A stretch of 10,655 bases of DNA, from the NCBI GenBank assembly GCA_017628595.1, contig JAGBYV010000255.1, positions 1 through 10,655 on the forward strand. Reading direction: 5' to 3'. A program made the translations under genes and the position numbers. Positions 1 to 8,500 of this stretch are shown here, piece by piece. The notes beneath the pieces are model-generated. The model was given only the letters and a program-made list of their open reading frames with translations, did not search any database and had not been told where the DNA came from. Positions within the stretch are counted from its first letter, which is position 1; the number at the start of each line of letters is the position of its first letter. This stretch comes from Alistipes sp. (GTDB lineage: Bacteria; Bacteroidota; Bacteroidia; Bacteroidales; Rikenellaceae).

Positions 1-999
1 CTGCTGCCCTACCTCGAAGGCATTATAGTCCTGAATCATAATCTCGTAGCCATCGGGCGTGGTGACTGTCATCTCGTAGTGTACACCCTTGAATATGCAC
101 GACTGCACGGTGCCCTCGAGCATGCCTGAGTCGGTCTTGGCCATGATGTACACATCCTCGGGGCGGATAACAACATCGACAGGTGCATTCTCGCCGAAGC
201 CTGCATCGACGCACTCCCACTCGCGACCCATAAAACGTACAACTTTGTCCTCGACCATGGTGCCATTGAGGATGTTGCTCTCGCCGATAAAGTCGGCTAC
301 GAATGAGTTTGCAGGCTCGTTGTATATGTCGGTAGGTGTGCCGATCTGCTGCACCTTACCCTCGCTCATAACGACGATGGTGTCGCTCAGCGTAAGAGCC
401 TCCTCCTGATCGTGTGTGACATATACGAAGGTGATACCCAGAGTCTTGTGCATATCCTTGAGCTCCATCTGCATATCCTTGCGCATCTTCAGATCCAAAG
501 CTGCCAGCGGCTCATCGAGCAACAGCACCTGAGGACGGTTTACAATCGCGCGGGCGATGGCCACACGCTGCTGCTGACCTCCCGAGAGCGAGTTAACGTC
601 GCGCCACTCGTAGTCGGTCATGCCTACCATCTTCAGCGCCTTGCGAACGCGCAACTCAATCTCATCATCCTTGACCTTCTTGAGCTTAAGACCAAAGGCA
701 ATGTTATCATAGACATTCAGATGCGGGAAGAGTGCATAGCGCTGGAATACTGTATTTACCGGGCGCTCGTGTGGTGGTACGCTGGTAATATCCTTGCCGT
801 CGATACGTATCTCACCCTCATCGGCGGTGCCGAAGCCTGCAAGAATACGCAGCAACGTGGTCTTTCCACAACCCGAAGGGCCGAGAATCGTGACAAACTC
901 ACCCTTCTTTACAAACAAACTAACATCATCCAAAACCTGCTTGTCGCCAAAACTTTTAGATATGTGGCTCAACTCGATGATGAAATTTGAATCTTTCAT
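1..999 (-). CDS. potA: Spermidine/putrescine ABC transporter ATP-binding protein PotA (partial, C-terminus cut by window edge)
   Basis: This is the cytoplasmic ATPase that energises import of spermidine and putrescine through the PotB/PotC permease, with PotD as binding protein. The 333 visible codons show a complete ABC domain: Walker [10 protein letters not shown] at residues 40-48, signature LSGGQQQR at 138-145, Walker B ending in LLLDEP with D162/E163, and the switch histidine H196 in [13 protein letters not shown]-type C-terminal region follows (from about residue 235, including [12 protein letters not shown]), and the reading frame is still open at position 1. The text closely resembles Bacteroides PotA as I remember it ([29 protein letters not shown]). 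The ATG at 997-999 gives the N-terminus [18 protein letters not shown], which fits the family; an AAAGGA lies almost directly before it. The gene starts 42 bp after the porin stop and has no visible promoter of its own, so co-transcription is likely. The potB, potC and potD genes would be expected beyond the left edge. Confidence 0.95.
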   Translation of the reverse strand, partial: MKDSNFIIELSHISKSFGDKQVLDDVSLFVKKGEFVTILGPSGCGKTTLLRILAGFGTADEGEIRIDGKDITSVPPHERPVNTVFQRYALFPHLNVYDNIAFGLKLKKVKDDEIELRVRKALKMVGMTDYEWRDVNSLSGGQQQRVAIARAIVNRPQVLLLDEPLAALDLKMRKDMQMELKDMHKTLGITFVYVTHDQEEALTLSDTIVVMSEGKVQQIGTPTDIYNEPANSFVADFIGESNILNGTMVEDKVVRFMGREWECVDAGFGENAPVDVVIRPEDVYIMAKTDSGMLEGTVQSCIFKGVHYEMTVTTPDGYEIMIQDYNAFEVGQQ

Positions 1000-1041
1000 T
1001 TCCTTTAAATATTCGGGATTAATAAAATGTAAACCTATTGA

Positions 1042-2184
1042 TTAGTTAACCTTGCGGGTAATATACCGTACGGCATTGACCAGGTCGAACTTCCATGTAA
1101 GACCAACGTTCAGTGCGTGACGCTTTGTGTAACTGTTTGATGTCCAGACTGCGTGGAGTCGTATGCTCTTGTTCTCCTTTAAGGGGAAATACTCAACGCC
1201 TGCGCCGTAGAAAATATAATCCTCGCCCGGAACAATGTAGGCGGGAAGCACGGCTGTATTTTCGTCGTTGGCTGCAATCTGATCCTCTACGCTGAGGTAT
1301 TCGCCCCAGATGTCGTAAGGCAGTTCTGCGCCCATTCGCTCCCAGCCAAACTTGGCAAAGAGGCGTACCGACTCGCCAAGATTAACCGAAGGCATAATGT
1401 TGAGCGTGATGTCGTCGAACATATTCTTGACCTTGTCGCCTCGCATGATGTAATCTACCATCAGCGAGAAGTCGCCTGCGTAGAACATATTGCCCAATGC
1501 CAGCATCTTGACAAATGAGCCCGGAGCGTACTCCAGCATGTTGAATGTCCAGATTGACTCATAGCTGTCCCACGCACCATACCAGCCCAGATTGTAGGCA
1601 TACATATTCTCCTCGCGCGGAGCAAATGCAAAGGGCGAGTTGGTTACCTGAAAAGCAAATGAAGTGGTCTCCGACGGGTTGGTCCACATTGACTTTACGC
1701 CCCACTGGTAGCAGGCGAAAGAGTTGTAGAACATAGAGTTCATATCGAAGTAAGAGTCGATGTCGTAGGCGTCGTACTCGAAACTACCCACCATCAGAAC
1801 ATCCTTACCTGCAGTGAATGAGAAGCCACCAACCTCGTAGGTGAGGTTGAGCCAGTCGGTGTTGTCGAAAACGGAAGGGTCCTCGCCGTGAGCCATATCC
1901 AGACGCTGACTGAGCGAGTATGAGAAGTGCTTGCCAATTTTACCGTCAATGCTGAGCCAAAAACCATCTCCGCCAAAGCCTGCGGAGTCACCGGAGACTA
2001 TGCGGTCGTAACTAAAACGCGAATCCAATGAGATAGAGGGAATCCAATCCGCACCATCAGCACCAATACCATCCTCCCCGGATGAAGACCCATAGGCTGT
2101 CGCACTACTATTCACTTCCTGCGCCCAAACCGTAGAGCCAGCCATGATAAACATAGCCCCCAAAAAGGTTAATAGTCTCTTCAT
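1042..2184 (-). CDS. Outer-membrane porin, OprO/OprP-like beta-barrel family
   Basis: This 380-residue exported protein has a clear type I signal peptide (MKRLLTFLGAMFIMAGSTVWA, cleavage predicted after VWA, residue 21). The mature part is rich in aromatic and glycine residues in alternating strand-like blocks ending in aromatic girdle positions, as in an outer-membrane beta-barrel. The stretch FSFTAGKDVLMVGSFEYDAYDIDSYF (about residues 120-145) resembles the strand-and-loop pattern of the phosphate-selective porin O/P family (Porin_O_P), which is common in Bacteroidetes. Its length is normal for that family. The last strand (NVGLTWKFDLV) lies about 12 residues before the C-terminus rather than at it. 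The substrate cannot be read from sequence; phosphate is only the family name. The gene lies 42 bp upstream of potA on the same strand, so a role in passage of polyamines or other small solutes is possible. Two candidate promoters lie upstream. No Shine-Dalgarno is visible before the ATG. Confidence 0.82.
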   Translation of the reverse strand: MKRLLTFLGAMFIMAGSTVWAQEVNSSATAYGSSSGEDGIGADGADWIPSISLDSRFSYDRIVSGDSAGFGGDGFWLSIDGKIGKHFSYSLSQRLDMAHGEDPSVFDNTDWLNLTYEVGGFSFTAGKDVLMVGSFEYDAYDIDSYFDMNSMFYNSFACYQWGVKSMWTNPSETTSFAFQVTNSPFAFAPREENMYAYNLGWYGAWDSYESIWTFNMLEYAPGSFVKMLALGNMFYAGDFSLMVDYIMRGDKVKNMFDDITLNIMPSVNLGESVRLFAKFGWERMGAELPYDIWGEYLSVEDQIAANDENTAVLPAYIVPGEDYIFYGAGVEYFPLKENKSIRLHAVWTSNSYTKRHALNVGLTWKFDLVNAVRYITRKVN

Positions 2185-2310
2185 TAAGCAGTAAAATGTT
2201 AAATTACATAAGAGTATTGTTTTATTATTGCACTTTAAGTTTTTGCTTTGTTGTTAAAAAAAATGCGGTTATCAGGGATAGTATTGTCGCCTTACAACCA
2301 CATTTCTGTA

Positions 2311-2341
2311 CAAAAATAAGACAAAATATTGAATAAACAAC
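2311..2341 (-). promoter_or_regulatory. Candidate porin promoter, proximal
   Basis: Read on the minus strand, GTTG (2338-2341) is followed after 19 bp by TATTTTTG (2311-2318). This matches the Bacteroidetes layout of TTTG, 19-21 bp, TAnnTTTG, with a one-base change in the -33 box. Transcription would start near 2304 and give a leader of about 120 nt before the porin ATG at 2184. It competes with the distal candidate at 2421-2451; either or both may be used. Confidence 0.45.
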
Positions 2342-2420
2342 CCTTTGTGCGAACTTTTTTGCTATTTTCTTGCACGTTTGGGATATGTCTAATGATTTTT
2401 GGTGGTAGCAGCGGTTGCTA

Positions 2421-2451
2421 CAAAGATATGAGGTGGTGGTGAGGCTACGAA
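2421..2451 (-). promoter_or_regulatory. Candidate porin promoter, distal, with consensus -7 box
   Basis: On the minus strand the -7 box TATCTTTG (2421-2428) is an exact match to the Bacteroidetes TAnnTTTG consensus and is followed by TAGCAACC, a typical start-region text. The -33 box is weaker: TTCG at 2448-2451, 19 bp away. The start would be near 2414, giving a leader of about 230 nt for the porin-potA transcript. It lies about 60 bp from the opposing promoter at 2512, so one regulator bound between them could control both directions. Confidence 0.5.
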
Positions 2452-2511
2452 AAACTCTTTTTGATAAATAGGAATTTCTTGCTACGGGATGTGAAATAGT
2501 GGCGCGCTTAT

Positions 2512-2543
2512 ATTGATTTAATAGAAAAAATATTATAACTTTG
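2512..2543 (+). promoter_or_regulatory. Promoter of the cytochrome/chorismatase-like/HzsA-like/esterase operon
   Basis: ATTG (2512-2515), a spacer of 20 bp and TAACTTTG (2536-2543) fit the Bacteroidetes sigma-ABfr type promoter, with one mismatch in the -33 box. The start should fall near 2550, leaving a leader of about 90 nt before the ATG at 2642. No comparable promoter is seen in the short gaps inside the downstream four-gene block, so this is the likely single promoter for it. Confidence 0.65.
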
Positions 2544-2555
2544 CCTATTGGCATT

Positions 2556-2584
2556 TCGTGCGCGCGCCTAAGGTGCGTGTGCGA
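2556..2584 (+). promoter_or_regulatory. GC-rich hairpin in the predicted 5' leader
   Basis: Bases 2556-2568 can pair with 2572-2584 around a TAA loop (2569-2571): 13 consecutive pairs, of which four are G-U in RNA. It begins only a few nucleotides after the predicted start of transcription and is far more GC-rich than the flanking DNA. No T-tract follows, so it is not a simple intrinsic terminator. It could stabilise the mRNA 5' end, be part of a leader control element, or be a protein-binding site. Confidence 0.5.
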
Positions 2585-2641
2585 CTACCCTAACCCGAAT
2601 ATTGACTGCCCAAGTTGCCGCGTGCAACGAAAAATGTAAAG

Positions 2642-4411
2642 ATGAAAGGAGCTTTAAAACTCATACCCATAGCGCTCTCTGCCCTGCTGTTGCTATGCGC
2701 CGGGGTCGATAGAGAGAATGTACTGCCGATGTACACTAGCTCGATTGACCTGACGACGGATGGACGTGTAGTGCTGGCCAATAAGGGAACGCGCGAAGTT
2801 GTGATTCTGGCCAAGGATGGTCAGGTGGCGCAGCGCTGGGCTCTTGAGGAGCCTGCGACGGGTGTTGCGGTGGCTGGAGATAAGTTATTTGTTACGAGTT
2901 CTCACGCCAAGGGTTTTCTTTCGTGCATCAGCCTCTCGGATGGACAGGTTTTGTATCGCGCAGAGACAGCGATGGGAGCCTGCGCTCCCGTGGTGAGCCT
3001 CGATGGTGAGAAGGTCTATGTGATGAACCGCTATCGTGGTACGGTGAGCGAGGTGAAGGCCTCGACGGGTGAGGTGTTGCGCTCGGTGGCTGTGCTGCGT
3101 GAGCCGTGTGCGGCGGTCTTGTCGCCCGATGGTCGCTATCTGTATGTGAATAATCACTTCCCTGCACAGCGCGCTGATGTGGATTATGTGGCAGCCGATG
3201 TCTCGGTGATTGATTGCCAGTCGTTCGAGCGAGTGAAGGATATTAAGTTGAGCAACGGCAGTAACGCCCTGCGTGGTATTGCTTGTTCACCCGATGGCCG
3301 CTATGTATTTGTGTCGCACAACCTCGGTCGTTTTCAGGTGCCTACATCGCAGTTGCAACAGGGTTGGATGAATACCAACGCCGTGAGTGTAATTGACACT
3401 TCTACGCAGAGCCTTGTGGGTTCCATATCGCTCGACGAACCTGATCGTGGTGCTGGAGGTATCTGGGATGTGAAGTGTGACGGGCAGTGGCTCGTGACCT
3501 CGCAGTCGGGTACGCACGATGTGAGCATTGTGGATTACAAGGCAATGATTGAGAAACTCAATGCCTACGCCGATAAGTCGAAGCTTGACTATGATCTATA
3601 CTTCATGCGCGGTATTCGTGTGCGTCTGCCTATTGAGGGCAATGGTCCACGAGCTATGGCGATGCGTGATGGTAAGATATATCTGCCGACCTACTTCTCC
3701 GATACGCTCAATATAGTTGATGTGTCAGCGCAGAAGGTTGATGCGGTGGCGTATAATCCCGCCCGTGTGGAGTCTGCATGCGATAAGGGTGAGCGAGCCT
3801 TCAACGATGCTTCGCTCTGCTATCAGAACTGGCAGTCGTGCAATGGTTGCCACCCCGACGATGGCCGCACCGACGGCATGAACTGGGACTTGATGAACGA
3901 CGGCATTGGCAATCCGAAGAACTGCAAGAGTATGTTATTCAGTTTTCAGACACCAAAGAATATGATCTCCGGCATCCGCGACCATGCGGGTATTGCCGTC
4001 AGAGCGGGATATAAGTTTATTCAGTTCTGTGATGTGGATGAGCCGACGGCTACCAATGTCGATGAGTATATCCGTTCGCTGGAGCCTCTGCCCAGCCCCT
4101 ATCTTGTTGATGGAGAGCTCTCGGAGAGGGCTTTGCAGGGTCGTAAGGTGTACGAAAAGTATGGTTGTGCCGAGTGTCACTCGGGTCCATACTATACCGA
4201 TATGCAGATGCATCATATCGGCGAGGATGTGGAGTTTGAACAGGGATGGGATACCCCCACACTGCGCGAGGTGTGGCGTACGGCGCCCTATCTATTCGAT
4301 GGTCGTGCTGCCACGATGGAGGAGGTCTTTACGGTGCATAAGCACGGTATCGAGGGTAAAATATCGCGTAAGGATGCTGAGGCATTGGCTGAATTTGTAA
4401 ATTCGTTGTAA
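2642..4411 (+). CDS. Secreted YVTN-type beta-propeller / diheme cytochrome c (MauG/CcpA-like) fusion protein
   Basis: This 589-residue exported protein has two parts. Residues about 30-375 form a beta-propeller with repeated blade texts such as SLDGEKVYVMN, SPDGRYLYVNN and SPDGRYVFVSHN, each followed by a VIDxxS-type strand. Residues about 385-589 form a cytochrome c domain with two haem sites, CNGCH (400-404) and CAECH (509-513). The texts MNWDLMNDGIGNPKN and TPTLREVWRTAPYLFDG are typical of the diheme cytochrome c peroxidase/MauG superfamily; the usual PYLHDG histidine is phenylalanine here. I chose the ATG at 2642 because it opens a proper signal sequence (MKGALKLIPIALSALLLLCAG); an in-frame TTG at 2615 would put polar residues before it. 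The cysteine in LLLLCAG might be lipidated, but leucine at -1 makes a poor lipobox. It is the first gene of the operon, 8 bp before the next. It probably carries electrons or oxidises a substrate in the periplasm; the substrate is unknown. Confidence 0.88.
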   Translation: MKGALKLIPIALSALLLLCAGVDRENVLPMYTSSIDLTTDGRVVLANKGTREVVILAKDGQVAQRWALEEPATGVAVAGDKLFVTSSHAKGFLSCISLSDGQVLYRAETAMGACAPVVSLDGEKVYVMNRYRGTVSEVKASTGEVLRSVAVLREPCAAVLSPDGRYLYVNNHFPAQRADVDYVAADVSVIDCQSFERVKDIKLSNGSNALRGIACSPDGRYVFVSHNLGRFQVPTSQLQQGWMNTNAVSVIDTSTQSLVGSISLDEPDRGAGGIWDVKCDGQWLVTSQSGTHDVSIVDYKAMIEKLNAYADKSKLDYDLYFMRGIRVRLPIEGNGPRAMAMRDGKIYLPTYFSDTLNIVDVSAQKVDAVAYNPARVESACDKGERAFNDASLCYQNWQSCNGCHPDDGRTDGMNWDLMNDGIGNPKNCKSMLFSFQTPKNMISGIRDHAGIAVRAGYKFIQFCDVDEPTATNVDEYIRSLEPLPSPYLVDGELSERALQGRKVYEKYGCAECHSGPYYTDMQMHHIGEDVEFEQGWDTPTLREVWRTAPYLFDGRAATMEEVFTVHKHGIEGKISRKDAEALAEFVNSL

Positions 4412-4419
4412 AAAGATAA

Positions 4420-5517
4420 ATGATTAGAAAAGAGTATAATATTTACCGATCTGAGGCTGCCTCGTTTGATGAGGCTTTGAGTGAATTGCTTGCAGCCATG
4501 GTCGGGGTAGAACGAGAGATTGTACGCATCGTATTGTTCGGTGCCCCCAAGGATAATGTAGAGTATGGCGAGCAGCGCACGCTCTTCGAGCAGCGTTGTC
4601 GGATGCATTTTGGCGAGCGTGTGCCAATGTTGAGTTATGTGGCTCAGGCGCCGCTGCGTTACAGTTTGGCTGCCGAGGTGACAACCATTTCGCGTGAGGA
4701 TGCACGGCAAATAGTTCGTCATGAGGATTACATAACCCTTGGCGATGAGATTCTTTCGGCCGGTATATATGCTCCGCTGGAGAAGAATGTGGCGCAGCAG
4801 GCTGAGCAGATTTTTGCCCGTGTGTCAGAGATCCTGTCCGCAGAGGGCGTTTCGACATCCGATATTGTGCGTCAGTGGAATTACATTGAGCGTATCACAC
4901 ATATGGCCGAGGAGGGGCAGCACTACCAGCTGTTCAACGATGCTCGTAGCCATTTCTATCAGGGTTGCCAGTGGCATAACGGCTACCCTGCCGCTACAGG
5001 TATCGGCACACAGGCTGGAGGTGTAACGGTGCTCTTCGATGCCGTGAGGAGTAGCGCTCTCCATTCGAAGGCTGTGGATAATCCGTTGCAGATCTCGGCG
5101 CACGCCTACTCGCAGCAGGTGCTCATCAACAATACACAGTCGCACAAGACCACACCCAAGTTCGAGCGTGCACGTTATATGAGTGGCGATGATGCGTCGG
5201 TCTATATTTCGGGTACGGCGGCCATACGTGGCGAGGAGAGTTGCAGCGAAGATGCTGTGGGTCAGACCCGCCTAACGATGGAGAATATAGACTACCTCAT
5301 CAGTGAAGAGAATCTCATTAAGAGTGGCGTGGCGGAGCCCGAAAAGATGGCTTACGCATCGCTGCGCGCCTACTTAAAATATAGAGATGATTTGGAGCAG
5401 GTCGTGGAGTGGATGGATAGAAACTACCCTCAGGTTGATGTACTCTACCTGTGGGCAGATATATGTCGTGAGGAGTTGCTTATTGAGATTGAGGGTATAG
5501 CAAAACAGGTAAACTAA
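4420..5517 (+). CDS. Chorismatase-like protein (FkbO/Hyg5/XanB2 family, YjgF/RidA-type fold)
   Basis: This 365-residue protein has no signal peptide and should be cytoplasmic. Texts matching the chorismatase family as I know it are W153-N-Y-I, YQLFNDAR (169-176), GYPAATGIG (188-196), SGTAAIRGEES (264-274) and a C-terminal DICREELLIEIEG, whose glutamates E356 or E358 may match the catalytic glutamate of FkbO/Hyg5. Characterised members hydrolyse chorismate to 3- or 4-hydroxybenzoate or a dihydrocyclohexadiene carboxylate plus pyruvate; automatic pipelines may label such proteins Rid-family or pteridine-dependent deoxygenase. Members I recall read SGTASIxGH in the middle motif, while this one has GEE, so the reaction may differ. 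The family call is fairly secure and the reaction is not. The start is 8 bp after the cytochrome gene stop and the next gene follows 20 bp later, so it is an operon member between two exported haem proteins. It may supply an aromatic acid or cofactor precursor. Confidence 0.75.
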   Translation: MIRKEYNIYRSEAASFDEALSELLAAMVGVEREIVRIVLFGAPKDNVEYGEQRTLFEQRCRMHFGERVPMLSYVAQAPLRYSLAAEVTTISREDARQIVRHEDYITLGDEILSAGIYAPLEKNVAQQAEQIFARVSEILSAEGVSTSDIVRQWNYIERITHMAEEGQHYQLFNDARSHFYQGCQWHNGYPAATGIGTQAGGVTVLFDAVRSSALHSKAVDNPLQISAHAYSQQVLINNTQSHKTTPKFERARYMSGDDASVYISGTAAIRGEESCSEDAVGQTRLTMENIDYLISEENLIKSGVAEPEKMAYASLRAYLKYRDDLEQVVEWMDRNYPQVDVLYLWADICREELLIEIEGIAKQVN

Positions 5518-5537
5518 CAACTTAAAACAATACTGCA

Positions 5538-8500
5538 ATGAAACTGAGAATTTTCATTCTGCTGGCACTCATCGGCGCCACTTCGGCGTGGGCTGATCCT
5601 ACGCCCAGGCAGGTGGAGGCTATGCGCACTGAGGCCGAGATGACCTACTTCAGCGTGGAGTCGGTGCGTAAGGCATACAATGATTTCTGTAAAACGGCGG
5701 GCTACGACAAGGCTCGTTATGGAGCACTCGTTGCCGAGCTGGAGAAGGCTTGCGCACCAGGAAGCGGAGTGAGCGATGAGCGTAAGATTGCACTAAAGCG
5801 TGAGATATTGCTCTCTAACCCATTGCTGGACAATGCGAAGATCATCGTAGGTCGTTACCGTATTGGTGAGAAGGCTCGCGAGGTGATGGCACCTTCGTTG
5901 GGTACACAGAATAACAACTGGTCAAATCAGTCGTCGGCTGCTCGTAAGGGTTTTGATGCCGAGATTGCCGAGTTGTCAAATCTGCGTGGCGAGGTTGAGA
6001 GCCGCACGATCTATAAGCCCAAGCATAGCACAGCCGTAACGGATATGTTGCTGCACTGGGATGGTGAGCGCATCCTTTTTACTGCCGCTGACGAGAATGA
6101 GCGTTGGGGTGTATATGAGGTTAAGCGTGACGGTTCGAATATGCATAAGGTGATTAAGTCGGAGGAGCCCGATCTGGAGTTCTTCGATGGAGCGTATATG
6201 CCTTCGGGACGAATCATTGCGATGAGTAACATCGGCTATCAGGGTGTGCCCTGTGTGAATGGTAGCGACCCTGTGGGTAATATGATTGCTTATGAGCCCT
6301 CGACGGGTGAGATGCGCCGCATGACCTTCGATCAGGATGCCAACTGGCACCCCCGTGTGATGAATAATGGCCGACTGATGTATGTGCGCTGGGAGTACAC
6401 CGATCTTACGCACTACTATTCGCGTTTTGTGATGCACGCCAACCCCGACGGTACGGAGACAAAGGCTCTGTATGGTAGCGGCGGCTGGTTCCCCAACTCA
6501 ATCTTCGATGTGCAGCCCCTGCCGGGCGGAAACAATACCTTCGTGGGAATCATCTCGGGTCACCACGGAGTGGCTCGTTCGGGTCGTCTGATTCTGTTTG
6601 ATCCTTCGATGGGTCGTAAGGAGACCAAAGGTATGATTCAGGAGATGCCCTTCTCGCAACGCGAGATTGTGCCCATCATCAAGGATGAGCTGGTGGATGG
6701 CGTATGGCCTCAGTTTGTGAAGCCCTACCCCGTGAGTGATAAGTATTTCCTTGTGTCGGCTAAACTTACGCCCGAATCGCTGTGGGGTATCTATCTGGTC
6801 GATATCTATGACAATATGACTCTTTTGGCGGAGTTTGAGGGTGAGGGTCTTATCAACCCCATTATCGTAAACAAGCGCCCCACGCCTCCCATTATTCCCG
6901 ATCGCATCAAGCCCCAGGAGAAGGAGGCAACGGTATTTATCCAGGATATTTATCAGGGCGAAGGTCTGCCCGGTGTGCCCGTTGGTACGGTTAAGAAGTT
7001 GCGTGTATTTGCATACGAATATACATACGTAAATTCAGAGTCGGATCATATCGCACAGGGTATCCAGAGCGGATGGGACATCAAGCGTAACCTAGGAGAG
7101 GTGGATGTTGAACCCGATGGCTCGGCAATGTTTAAGATTCCTGCCAATACGCCCGTATCGTTCCAGCCGCTGGACGAGGAGGGACGTGCCATCCAGTGGA
7201 TGCGTAGCTGGGTGACAGGTATGCCCGGTGAGGTGCTCTCGTGTGTGGGATGCCACGAGGATCAGAACTCATTGCCCATGCCCAAGCGTGTGATGGCATC
7301 GACCAAGGCTCCCGCTGCGTTGCAGACTCCCGAGGGCGGTGTGCGTTCGTTTACATTCGATCTGGAGGTGCAGCCAATACTCGACCGCAACTGCATCGCG
7401 TGCCACAATGCTGATGGTGCAAAGCCCGACTTCAGAGGCATTAAGGTTGTGGAGAAGGATGATGATAAGGCTGGAAGTTACTCTACCCCGTCGCACCGAG
7501 CCGAGTCGGGCCGATTGGATCTTACGCTGAGTTATCTGAATATTCACCCCTATGTTAACCGTCAGGGTCCCGAGGCTGATATATATGTTATGAAGCCATA
7601 CGAGTACCACGCTTCGACATCGGAGCTGGTGCGTATCCTGAAGGCTGGCCACCACGGCGTGGAGCTTACGGATAAGGAGTGGCGCACGCTCTATACGTGG
7701 ATCGACTTCAATGCTCCGCACCACGGACGTTTCGTATATAATAAGGTGTGGTATAGCCCCTACGATCAGTATGAGCGTCGCATCGAGCTTGCCAACAAGT
7801 ATGGTAATGGCGCAGGTGTTGAGTGGAAGCGCGAGCTGGAGGAGTATGAGCAGTGGCTTAAGGCTCATCCTCAGCCTGCGGCTGTACGCAAGGAGGTAAA
7901 GGAGCCTAACTATAAGGATGTGAAGAGCAAGCGATTCCCCTTCACCGAAGCTGAGGCATTGGAAATGGCCAAGCGCTACGGCACCGATCGCCGCACAATT
8001 GAGTTAGCCGATGGAGTGAAGATGACGCTTGTGAGAATCCCTGCCGGCACATTCATTATGGGTAACAACAACCGCGGCTTGGACAATGCTCCTGCATCGG
8101 TAGTGAAGATCGACCGCCCCTTCTGGATGTCAGAGACTGAGGTTACGAATGAGCAGTATAACACCGTTGATCCCTCGCACGACAGCCGCTTTACGGCGCA
8201 GTTCTGGAAGGATCACGTAGGCCCTGGCTATGCCGCCAACCGTCCTTCGCAGCCCGTTACACGCATCTCGTGGAATGAGGCTATGGAGTTCTGTCGTGTG
8301 GTGAGCGAGCGTGTAGGCGCAAAGGTTACACTTCCGACCGAGGCACAATGGGAGTGGGCATGCCGTGCGGGTAGCGATACCGATTTCTGGTATGGCGATT
8401 TGAATTCAGATTTTGCCGCGCAGGAGAATCTGGCCGATCAGTCACTGCGCAAGATGGCCGTATCGGGTGTGGATCCGCAGCCCGTGGCAGAGGATAATTG

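Larger units (their letters stand above)
2185..2641. other. Divergent intergenic control region between porin-potA and the cytochrome operon
   Basis: This gap of about 457 bp is clearly more AT-rich than its surroundings and separates two divergent units. It contains one plus-strand promoter (2512-2543), two minus-strand promoter candidates (2421-2451 and 2311-2341) and a GC-rich inverted repeat (2556-2584). A minus-strand open frame of 109 codons crosses it, but it runs through the promoter elements and shows no recognisable family, so I do not call it a gene. I see no tRNA, repeat array or insertion sequence here. Confidence 0.75.

Noticed and set aside
412..990. Plus-strand open frame of 192 codons opposite potA
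   Set aside because: The minus strand encodes a complete, motif-rich PotA over the same bases. The plus-strand product has no recognisable domain, so it is a shadow.
2240..2300. Leader attenuator for the porin transcript (TATC/GATA repeat followed by a T-run on the minus strand)
   Set aside because: The stem is only about 4 bp, too weak to call a terminator.
2225..2554. Minus-strand open frame of 109 codons in the intergenic region
   Set aside because: It crosses the predicted promoters of both strands, has an irregular basic and serine-rich composition, and matches no family I know. It looks like a chance frame in AT-rich non-coding DNA.
2615..2641. Upstream TTG start for the propeller-cytochrome gene
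   Set aside because: It would add nine polar residues before a normal signal peptide. The ATG at 2642 is better.
7269..7868. Minus-strand open frame of 199 codons inside the HzsA-like gene
   Set aside because: It lies wholly opposite conserved haem-domain coding sequence and has no family features of its own.
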